A stretch of 64,000 nt of DNA from Betaproteobacteria bacterium (lineage in GTDB: Bacteria; Pseudomonadota; Gammaproteobacteria; Burkholderiales; Casimicrobiaceae), in contig JADKKQ010000004.1 of the NCBI GenBank assembly GCA_016720425.1, positions 186,001 to 250,000 on the forward strand, read 5' to 3'. The notes under the pieces are model-generated. The model saw only the letters and a program-made list of their open reading frames with translations. It was not told the origin of the DNA and did no database searches. Both the position numbers and the translations under genes were made by a program. Below are positions 57,235 to 64,000 of the stretch, piece after piece (position 1 is the stretch's first letter; every line of letters begins with the position of its first letter).

Positions 57235-58146
57235 ATGGACATCACCGCACCCCGTCGGTACTTTCTCTCGTTGCAGGAGGGAATCGTCGCCGCCCTCGAG
57301 GCGGTCGACGGCGGGTCGTTCCGGCGCGACGCCTGGGAGCGGCCCGAAGGCGGCGGCGGGATCGCCCGGCTGATCGAGGACGGCCGCGTGTTCGAGCGCG
57401 GCGGCGTCAACTTCTCGCACGTGATGGGCGACAAGCTGCCGCCGTCGGCGACCGCGACGCGACCGGGGATCGCAGGCCGCGCCTGGGAGGCGATGGGCGT
57501 GTCGCTGGTGCTGCACCCGCGCAATCCCTACGTGCCGACCGTGCACCTCAACGTGCGGATGTTCGTGGCCCACGCGCCCAGGGGTGACACGGCCGCCGAC
57601 GTCTGGTGGTTCGGCGGCGGCATGGACCTCACGCCTTACTACGGCTTCGCCGAGGACGCCGTGCATTTCCACCGCAGCTGCCGCGACGCGCTGGCGCCGT
57701 TCGGCGCCGACCTGCATCCCAAGTACAAGCGCTGGTGCGACGAGTACTTCTACCTGCGCCATCGCCGCGAGCCGCGCGGCGTCGGCGGCATCTTCTACGA
57801 CGACCTCAACGAGGGCGGCTTCGAACGCTGCCTGGCGCTGACCCGGAGCGTCGGCGACCGCTTCGCCGACGCCTATCTGCCGATCCTCGAACGGCGCCGG
57901 GACCACCCCTTCGGCGAGCGCGAGCGCGATTTCCAGGCCTATCGCCGCGGCCGCTACGTCGAGTTCAACCTGGTCTGGGATCGCGGCACGCTGTTCGGCC
58001 TGCAGTCGAACGGGCGCACCGAGGCGATCCTGATGTCGCTGCCGCCGGTCGTCAGGTGGCGCTACGACTGGAAGCCCGAGCCGGGGTCGCCCGAGGCGCG
58101 GCTGACGACGGACTTCCTCATCGGAAAGGACTGGCTCGATGGATGA
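57235..58146 (+). CDS. hemF: Oxygen-dependent coproporphyrinogen III oxidase
   Basis: 303-residue HemF converting coproporphyrinogen III to protoporphyrinogen IX in heme synthesis, so the organism has an aerobic pathway. Conserved blocks are EGGGGIARLIEDGRVFERGG (near residue 38; rich in Gly), NPYVPTVHLNVRMF near 100, WWFGGGMDLTPYYGF near 123, and GIFYDDLNEGGFERC near 183. C-terminal RVEFNLVWDRGTLFGL-type residues complete the enzyme. Its stop overlaps the NUDIX start by 8 bases. The 96-base gap before it is too short for much regulation. Confidence 0.97.
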   Translation: MDITAPRRYFLSLQEGIVAALEAVDGGSFRRDAWERPEGGGGIARLIEDGRVFERGGVNFSHVMGDKLPPSATATRPGIAGRAWEAMGVSLVLHPRNPYVPTVHLNVRMFVAHAPRGDTAADVWWFGGGMDLTPYYGFAEDAVHFHRSCRDALAPFGADLHPKYKRWCDEYFYLRHRREPRGVGGIFYDDLNEGGFERCLALTRSVGDRFADAYLPILERRRDHPFGERERDFQAYRRGRYVEFNLVWDRGTLFGLQSNGRTEAILMSLPPVVRWRYDWKPEPGSPEARLTTDFLIGKDWLDG

Positions 58147-58723
58147 CCCGCGGCCACGCCGCGACCACGGCGCCGACGACGGACACCTGATCGAGACGCG
58201 GGTCGCGTCCGAGTGCGTGTTCGAGGGCAAGCTGCTGCACGTGCGGCGCGACCGCGTGCGCCTGCCCGACGGCGGCGAGGCCACGCGCGAGTACATCGTG
58301 CACCCCGGCGCGGTGCTGATCGTGCCGGTGCTCGCCGACGGCCGGCTGGTCGTCGAGCGCCAGTTCCGCTATCCGCTCAACCGGGTGTTCATCGAGTTTC
58401 CGGCCGGCAAGCTCGATCCGGGCGAGACACCGCTGGCGACCGCGCAGCGCGAGCTCGTCGAGGAGGCGGGTTACGAGGCGGCGACCTGGACCCGGCTCGC
58501 CACCGTGCACACGGTCGTCTCGTACTCGACCGAGGCGATCGAGTTCTTCCTCGCCGAGGGCCTGACGCACGTGGGGGCGCAGCTCGACCACGGGGAGTTC
58601 CTCGAGATTTGCACGCTCACCGTCGACGAGATGCTGGCGGCGCTCGACCGCGGCGAAGTCACCGACGTCAAGACCGTGGCGGCGTTGCTGATGATCGAGC
58701 GCCGGTTGCGCCAGCGGCGATGA
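58139..58723 (+). CDS. NUDIX hydrolase, ADP-ribose pyrophosphatase type
   Basis: 194-residue hydrolase. The NUDIX box runs GETPLATAQRELVEEAGY near residue 102 (preceded by PAGKLDP), so catalytic glutamates are present. PGAVLIVPVLADGRLVVERQ and the RYPLNRVFIEFPAGK strand resemble the ADP-ribose/GDP-mannose pyrophosphatase subgroup (NudF/TrgB). Overlaps hemF by 8 bases and the acylphosphatase gene by 4, so it belongs to the same transcript. Confidence 0.88.
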   Translation: MDDPRPRRDHGADDGHLIETRVASECVFEGKLLHVRRDRVRLPDGGEATREYIVHPGAVLIVPVLADGRLVVERQFRYPLNRVFIEFPAGKLDPGETPLATAQRELVEEAGYEAATWTRLATVHTVVSYSTEAIEFFLAEGLTHVGAQLDHGEFLEICTLTVDEMLAALDRGEVTDVKTVAALLMIERRLRQRR

Positions 58724-58995
58724 TCGCCCGCCGGCTGGTGATACACGGCCGGGTGCAGGGCGTCGGCTACCGCGAATCGATGGTCGTCGCGGCGCGGGCC
58801 GCGGGCGTCGACGGCTGGGTGCGCAACCGGCGGGACGGCAGCGTCGAGGCGCTGCTGCAGGGCGATCCCGCCGCCGTCGACCGGGTGATCGACTGGGCGC
58901 GGCACGGGCCGTCGTTCGCGCGCGTCACCGCGATCGACATCGCCGACTGGCCGCCGGCAGCGCTCTCCGGCTTTGCCCGCGCCCCGACCGAATAG
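58720..58995 (+). CDS. Acylphosphatase
   Basis: 91-residue acylphosphatase cleaving acyl phosphates such as acetyl-phosphate. The phosphate loop is IHGRVQGVGYRESM at residues 8-21 with the catalytic arginine, and the catalytic asparagine lies in DGWVRNRRDGSVEALLQG near residue 36. Length is normal. The ATG overlaps the NUDIX stop (ATGA). Converges with the BPSS1780-type gene, separated by a short hairpin. Confidence 0.92.
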   Translation: MIARRLVIHGRVQGVGYRESMVVAARAAGVDGWVRNRRDGSVEALLQGDPAAVDRVIDWARHGPSFARVTAIDIADWPPAALSGFARAPTE

Positions 58996-59028
58996 CGCTC
59001 GCCTCATGGCGTGATGAACGGGAGGATC

Positions 59029-59047
59029 GAAAGACCCTTGGTCTCTC
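59029..59047 (-). other. Stop-codon-linked hairpin, copy 1
   Basis: On the minus strand, GAGAGACC-AAG-GGTCTTTC follows from the stop codon of the BPSS1780-type gene (TGA at 59048-59046 overlaps the stem base). Eight base pairs with one G-U, then TTCGATC flanks. It matches a copy at 61480-61498 with a compensatory base-pair change. It may act as a transcription end or as an mRNA 3' stabiliser. Confidence 0.6.
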
Positions 59048-59798
59048 AGTCCTCGTACGGCGCGTCGCGCACGCCGAAGACGTCCTTCCACGCCGCGTAC
59101 GACGCCGCCGTCCACAGCGGCAGGACGACGACCAGCGCGATGCCCATGGTCATCAGTCCGATCCCGAGCAGCAGCATCGACGCCGCCGCGTAGACGAGCA
59201 GCGGCCCGGTGTTGAGCGTGAACGCCTGCCAGCTCGCCGCGAACGCCTCGCCGAAGCCCGCTTCCTCCAGCAGCACGTGGAACGGCACGAAGCCGACCGG
59301 CAGCGAGGCGAGGACGCCGATCGCGTAGATGCCCAGGATCGTGGTGCTGGAGAGGTCGGCGGCAGCGCGTTCCGGCGCCAGCACGTTGACGTCGGCGACC
59401 CACCACGCGGCGTAGCCTTCGGCAGCGAAGGTGACGAAGCTGGCGGTGAGGATCGCGGCGATCGCGGCGCCGCGGGCGCGGAACGCCGCGGCGGCGAGGC
59501 GCAGCGGCGGCCGCTTGCCGCGGTCGGCGGCGGCGGCGGCGAACACCATGCCGCAGCCGACCAGCGGCGTGACGACCTTGCCGAGCAGCGTGCCGACTGC
59601 GGGAACCGCCTGCAGGGCGAGTTCGGTCGCCAGCGTCGCCAGCGCCAGCAGCGCCCACGGAACCGGCGCGCGCTTCCACAGCCGCATCGCCTCCTCGTAC
59701 CAGGCCAGCGCGTGCCGCCAGGGCACGATCCGCGGATGCAGGTGCGCAGGCGGCGGTGGCGGCAGCAGCGGGGGAAAGGGCGTCCCGGGATCGCTCAC
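59046..59798 (-). CDS. BPSS1780-family membrane protein
   Basis: 250-residue integral-membrane protein of unknown role, found in betaproteobacteria. The N-terminus has a Pro-rich segment (FPPLLPPPPPAHLHPR). About six hydrophobic segments follow between residues 45 and 240 (for example LLALATLATELALQAVP, GLMTMGIALVVVLPLWT). The recurring GFVPFHVLLEEAGFGEAFAAS loop and terminal WKDVFGV are family features. GTG start at 59798. It runs in the same direction as livF, 15 bases after the livF stop predicted after correction. Confidence 0.78.
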   Translation of the reverse strand: MSDPGTPFPPLLPPPPPAHLHPRIVPWRHALAWYEEAMRLWKRAPVPWALLALATLATELALQAVPAVGTLLGKVVTPLVGCGMVFAAAAADRGKRPPLRLAAAAFRARGAAIAAILTASFVTFAAEGYAAWWVADVNVLAPERAAADLSSTTILGIYAIGVLASLPVGFVPFHVLLEEAGFGEAFAASWQAFTLNTGPLLVYAAASMLLLGIGLMTMGIALVVVLPLWTAASYAAWKDVFGVRDAPYED

Positions 59799-59813
59799 TC
59801 GAACACCATCGCG

Positions 59814-60674
<861 letters not shown>

Positions 60675-60675
<1 letters not shown>

Positions 60676-61475
60676 TAGTCGGCTCCCTTGAGGTTGAGCG
60701 AAACCTCGCCGCCCAGATAGGCCTGGATCACCTTCGGGTCGACCTGGACGTCGCGCGCCGATCCCTCGGCGATCTTCTTGCCGTAGTCGAGCACCAGCAC
60801 GCGGTCGCAGACGCTCATCACCAGCTTCATGTCGTGCTCGATCAGCAGGATCGTCGTGCCGTCGCGGCGGATGTCCTCGAGCAGGATTTTGAGCGCCGCG
60901 GTCTCGGTGGCGTTCATGCCGGCCGCCGGCTCGTCCAGCGCGAGCAGCTTGGGCTCGGTCGCGAGCGCGCGGGCGATCTCCAGCCGGCGCTGGTCGCCGT
61001 ACGCGAGGTGCTTGGCGAGGTCGTTGGCGCGCCGGTGCACGCCGACGTACTCGAGCAGCTCGTAGGCGCGCTTCTCGATCGAGCGCTCCTCGGCCCGGGT
61101 CCGGGCGTCGCGGAGGATCGCGCCCCAGACCCCGGCGGTGGTGCGCACGTGGCGGCCGATCATCACGTTCTCGAGCGCCGAGAGGTTGGCGAACAGGCGG
61201 ATGTTCTGGAACGTGCGCGCGATGCCGCGGGCCGCCACCTCGTGCGGCTTCTGGTGGGCGAGCGGCAGGCCGTCGAAGGTGAACTCGCCGGCGTCCGGCG
61301 TGTAGATGCCGGTCAGCACGTTGAACAGGCTGGTCTTGCCGGCGCCGTTGGGGCCGATCAGGCCGTAGATCTCGCCGTGGTTGATGGTGAAGCCGACGTC
61401 GGACAGCGCCTGCACGCCGCCGAAGCGCTTGCTGATGCCGCGGGCCCGGAGCAGGACGAGGTGGTGGTCGGTCAT
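60675..61475 (-). CDS. livG: Branched-chain amino-acid ABC transporter ATP-binding protein LivG
   Basis: 266-residue ATPase partner of LivF. Walker A GLIGPNGAGKTSLFNVLTG near residue 35, signature LAYGDQRRLEIARALA near 158, Walker B PKLLALDEPAAGMN near 178, and H-loop TILLIEHDMKLVMSV near 208. Insertion between Walker A and signature (VGRHVRTTAGVWGAILRD region) is typical of LivG. The ATG at 61475 is only a few bases past a hairpin and lacks a clear Shine-Dalgarno; probable coupling to livM. Confidence 0.96.
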
Positions 61476-61479
61476 GATC

Positions 61480-61498
61480 GAAAGACTGTCAGTCTCTC
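61480..61498 (-). other. Stop-codon-linked hairpin between livM and livG, copy 2
   Basis: Minus strand GAGAGACT-GAC-AGTCTTTC begins at the livM TGA and ends 4 bases before the livG ATG, taking the ribosome-site position. It matches copy 1 at 59029-59047 with C-G replaced by T-A at the loop-closing pair. Ribosomes finishing livM would open it, which would couple livG translation to livM. Confidence 0.6.
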
Positions 61499-62585
61499 AG
61501 CGCCGCGGGGCCTCGAGCTCGCGCTTGCGCAGCGCGGACGGCAGGATGCCCGCCGGACGGAACAGCATCATCAGCACCAGCGCGAGGCCGAAGAGCAGCA
61601 TGCGGATCACCTCCGGCTCGACCAGCATGCGGCCGAACAGCGCCTTCTGCGCCGGCTCCACGGTGTAGCGCAGCACCTCGGGCACGAAGGAGAGCAGCAC
61701 GGCGCCGAGGATCACGCCCCAGATGTTGCCCATGCCGCCCAGCACCACCATCGCCAGCACCATCACCGACTCGACCAGCACGAAGCTCTCCGGGCTGATG
61801 AAGCCCTGCGTGGCCGAGAAGATGCCGCCGGAGATGCCGCCGAACGACGCGCCCATCGCGAAGGCCAGCAGCTTGATCCGCGTCGTGTTGATGCCCATCG
61901 CGCGGGCGGCGATCTCGTCCTCGCGGATCGCCTCCCAGGCGCGGCCGATGCGCGAGTTCTGCAGCCGCAGGTTGACGATCACGACCGCGACCAGCACCAG
62001 CACCAGCAGGTAGTAGTACTTGATCGGGCCGGTGAACGCGAGGCCGGCGATGGTCTCGTTCTTCGCGAAGCTGAAGCTGCCGATGCTGAAGGGGTCGATC
62101 AGCGTGATGCCCTGGGGGCCGTTGGTCAGGTTGATCGGCTGCGACAGGTTGTTGAGGAAGATGCGCACGATCTCGCCGAAGCCCAGCGTCACGATGGCGA
62201 GGTAGTCGCCGCGCAGCTTCAGCGTCGGCGTCCCCAGCAGCACGCCGAAGAAGCAGGCCACGGCTGCGCCGATCGGCAGGATCACCCAGAACGGCAGGTG
62301 CAGGTTGAAGTGCGGGCTCGCCAGCGCCGCGTAGGTGTAGGCGCCCACCGCGTAGAAGGCGATGTAGCCGAGGTCGAGCAGGCCGGCGAAGCCGACGACG
62401 ATGTTGAGCCCCAGCGACAGCAGCACGAACAGGATCGCGAGGTTGGTGATGCGCACCCAGGCGGTGCCGATGCCGGCCAGCACGAACGGCAGGGCGATCA
62501 GCGCGACGCCGACGAGCGCCAGCCCGACCCAGGCCGCGCGCGGGTTCTTGCGGAAGTCGAACAGCGAGTGGATGGCGGCGGACAC
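61497..62585 (-). CDS. livM: Branched-chain amino-acid ABC transporter permease LivM
   Basis: 362-residue permease with about ten hydrophobic segments. Hallmarks are ILFVLLSLGLNIVVGFAGLLDLGYIAFYAVGAY (around residues 53-85), the LRGDYLAIVTLGFGEIVR segment near 128, and WEAIREDEIAARAMGIN with GINTTRIKLLAFAMGASFGG near 230-262, typical of the LivM/HisM-like Leu family. It lies 16 bases after livH on the same strand. Confidence 0.95.
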   Translation of the reverse strand: MSAAIHSLFDFRKNPRAAWVGLALVGVALIALPFVLAGIGTAWVRITNLAILFVLLSLGLNIVVGFAGLLDLGYIAFYAVGAYTYAALASPHFNLHLPFWVILPIGAAVACFFGVLLGTPTLKLRGDYLAIVTLGFGEIVRIFLNNLSQPINLTNGPQGITLIDPFSIGSFSFAKNETIAGLAFTGPIKYYYLLVLVLVAVVIVNLRLQNSRIGRAWEAIREDEIAARAMGINTTRIKLLAFAMGASFGGISGGIFSATQGFISPESFVLVESVMVLAMVVLGGMGNIWGVILGAVLLSFVPEVLRYTVEPAQKALFGRMLVEPEVIRMLLFGLALVLMMLFRPAGILPSALRKRELEAPRR

Positions 62586-62601
62586 GCCGGCGGCTCCCCG
62601 G

Positions 62602-63606
62602 TCAGGCGCGATCGCTGACGCGCTCGCCGAGCAGCCCCGACGGCCGGAACACCAGCACGGCGATCAGCACCATGAACGCGAACACGTCCTGGTAGTTGCT
62701 GCCGAACAGCGTGAGGTTCGGATCGGTGGCGCAGCGCGCCGCGATGGCGTCCGACCAGCTGGCGAGCTGGCAGAGGTTGGTGATCTCGCCGACGTAGCCC
62801 GCGCCCAGCGCCTCGATGACGCCGAGCAGCAGGCCGCCCAGCATCGCGCCGCCGAGGTTGCCGATGCCGCCCAGCACCGCGGCCGAGAAGGCCTTGAGCC
62901 CGAGCATGAAGCCCATCTGGTACTGCGCGATGCCGTAGTAGGTGCCGACCATCACGCCGGCCACGGCGGCCAGCGCGGCGCCGATGACGAAGGTGAGCGC
63001 GATGACGTTGTTGATGTTGATGCCCATCAGCCCGGCGACCTCCTGGTTCTGCGACGTGGCCCGCATCGCGATGCCGAGCTTGGTCCGGTAGACCAGGCCC
63101 AGGAGCCCCGCCATCATCAGGATCGACGTGGCGATGATCGCGACCTGCACGTTGGTGATCGTGGCGCCGTCGGGATTGCCGGTGAAGTGGTACGGCGTGA
63201 CGGTGACGATCTGCGGAAACGGGATCGGATTGCGGCTCCAGATGATCATCGCCAGGTGCTGCAGGATGATCGACAGCCCGATGGCGGTGATCAGCGGCGC
63301 GAGCCGCGGCGCCTTGCGCAGCGGGCGGTAGGCCACCCGCTCCAGCGTGTAGCCGACCGCCATGCACGCCGGCACCGCGACGAGGACGCCGGCGAGCACG
63401 ATCGCCAGCGGCGGCAGGCCGGTGTTGGCGCCGCTGATCGTGGTGATCACCGTGAAGGCGACCATCGCGCCGATCATCACCACCTCGCCGTGGGCGAAGT
63501 TGATGAGCTGGATGATGCCGTAGACCATCGTGTAGCCGAGCGCGACGACCGCGTACACGCTGCCCAGCGTGAGGCCGTTGACCAGTTGCTGCAGGAAGAT
63601 GTCCAA
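62602..63606 (-). CDS. livH: Branched-chain amino-acid ABC transporter permease LivH
   Basis: 334-residue permease with eight or nine helices. Start DIFLQQLVNGLTLGSVYAVVALGYTMVYGI and INFAHGEVVMIGAM are family hallmarks, as is the late LGGIGNLGGAMLGGLLLGVIEA segment. The TTG at 63606 is chosen because GGAG lies 8-9 bases upstream and LivH proteins normally begin with MDIF; an in-frame TTG at 63630 is also possible. First gene of the livHMGF block, downstream of a terminator that follows livK. Confidence 0.95.
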   Translation of the reverse strand: MDIFLQQLVNGLTLGSVYAVVALGYTMVYGIIQLINFAHGEVVMIGAMVAFTVITTISGANTGLPPLAIVLAGVLVAVPACMAVGYTLERVAYRPLRKAPRLAPLITAIGLSIILQHLAMIIWSRNPIPFPQIVTVTPYHFTGNPDGATITNVQVAIIATSILMMAGLLGLVYRTKLGIAMRATSQNQEVAGLMGININNVIALTFVIGAALAAVAGVMVGTYYGIAQYQMGFMLGLKAFSAAVLGGIGNLGGAMLGGLLLGVIEALGAGYVGEITNLCQLASWSDAIAARCATDPNLTLFGSNYQDVFAFMVLIAVLVFRPSGLLGERVSDRA

Positions 63607-63699
63607 GCGGCGGGACTCCAGGGGGGGCAAACCCGCCCATGGTAGCGAGGGCGCGGGGTTACGGGAACCCCGGCCCGTGGCGCTGCGCCTCCGGGGGAC

Positions 63700-63730
63700 A
63701 AAAAAAACGGCGCCCCGGGCGGGGCGCCGT
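63700..63730 (-). terminator. Intrinsic terminator between livK and livH
   Basis: Stem ACGGCGCCCC (63707-63716) pairs perfectly with GGGGCGCCGT (63721-63730) around a GGGC loop. On the minus strand eight T follow (plus-strand A8 at 63700-63707). It begins 19 bases after the livK stop, so livK is mostly transcribed alone and partial read-through feeds livHMGF. Confidence 0.85.
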
Positions 63731-63748
63731 CGCTGCCGGTGGTGCCGT

Positions 63749-64000
63749 CTACTTCTTCGGTGCCGCGGCCGGAGCCGCCGGAGCCGGGGCCGCCGGGGCC
63801 GCCGCCGCCGGCGCGCCGTCGAGCTTGGTCGTCTTGCCGTCCTTGATGATCGCGACCGGCTCGACGATGCCCTTCTTCATCTGGAAGATCGTCATCTCGG
63901 CGCCCTTGCGGTCGCCCTTGGCGTCGAACTCGATCTTGCCGGTCGCGCCCTCGTAGGAGATCGACGCCAGCGCCGGCAGGTACTTCGCCGGGTCGGCCGA
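63749..64000 (-). CDS. livK: Branched-chain amino-acid ABC transporter substrate-binding protein LivK, C-terminal part
   Basis: Only the last 83 residues lie in the window; the start is beyond the end. The visible part has the family's end (YEGATGKIEFDAKGDRKGAEMTIFQMKKG), then a 20-residue Ala/Pro tail (roughly GAPAAAAPAAPAPAAP) ending in KK. The tail is not conserved in LivK and was probably acquired by repeat expansion. The gene precedes livHMGF in the same direction, with a terminator in between, so binding protein is made in excess over permease. Confidence 0.88.
   Translation of the reverse strand, partial: SADPAKYLPALASISYEGATGKIEFDAKGDRKGAEMTIFQMKKGIVEPVAIIKDGKTTKLDGAPAAAAPAAPAPAAPAAAPKK

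Overview
The window is very GC-rich DNA (about 70% by eye, not computed) from a free-living betaproteobacterium, most likely Burkholderiales or a close relative. The basis is family content and gene order. It has a tripartite tricarboxylate (Bug/Tct) transporter, a homodimeric PDH E1, a dihydrolipoyl dehydrogenase with its own lipoyl domain, a BPSS1780-type membrane protein, and the orders rng-maf-rlmH-rsfS-nadD and dusB-fis-purH-purD-hemF. I see no rRNA, tRNA, CRISPR array, prophage, integrase or insertion sequence. Coding density is high, and only one gene-free stretch exceeds 300 bases (3175-3654).

Layout. 1-4566: Tct transporter operon tctC-tctB-tctA (minus strand) with a divergent IclR regulator. 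4706-10879: housekeeping genes (RNB-domain RNase, TonB-like protein, aroE, mtgA, mgtE). 10961-14598: a stress module (COG4315 secreted protein, ECF sigma factor, one-TM anti-sigma factor, periplasmic methionine-sulfoxide reductase msrPQ). 14649-17557: PLP enzyme of the D-threonine aldolase/DSD1 type, VOC protein and PHB-depolymerase-like esterase. 17652-23811: minus-strand housekeeping run rng, maf, rlmH, rsfS, nadD, proA, rpiA. 23889-37416: a carbohydrate catabolic locus with a GntR regulator, a RhaE-like aldolase, a minus-strand operon (Tm-1-like protein, MBL hydrolase, class II aldolase, D-ribulokinase-like FGGY kinase, phosphohexomutase) and a divergent plus-strand operon (SMP-30 lactonase, cytochrome b561, CUT1-type sugar ABC importer). 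37624-48069: a pyruvate block with a CstA/BtsT-type transporter, a LytS/LytTR two-component system, lpdA, aceF and aceE. 48276-52740: MFS transporter, 5-FTHF cyclo-ligase, pepP, ubiH-like gene. 52896-58995: dusB-fis-purH-purD-hemF-NUDIX-acyP. 59046-64000: BPSS1780 membrane protein and the branched-chain amino-acid ABC transporter livF-G-M-H-K (livK runs off the window).

The strongest candidate for an undescribed system is the 23.9-37.4 kb sugar locus. Its two divergent promoter regions share a CATACAAT-N4-CGATT operator-like element, which ties the GntR regulator to the transporter and catabolic operons. Its substrate cannot be named from sequence. The pyruvate block is also notable: it puts a BtsSR-like sensor pair, a BtsT/CstA transporter and the whole PDH complex next to each other.

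Caution on sequence quality. Five genes have apparent single-base frameshifts (proA, the MBL hydrolase, the sugar-binding protein twice, purH, and probably livF). All four apparent deletions can be repaired by restoring a GGCC. Two very long poly-G tracts (40 and 27 bases) flank tctA. These may be assembly or base-calling artefacts rather than biology, so the broken genes should not be called dead without independent reads.
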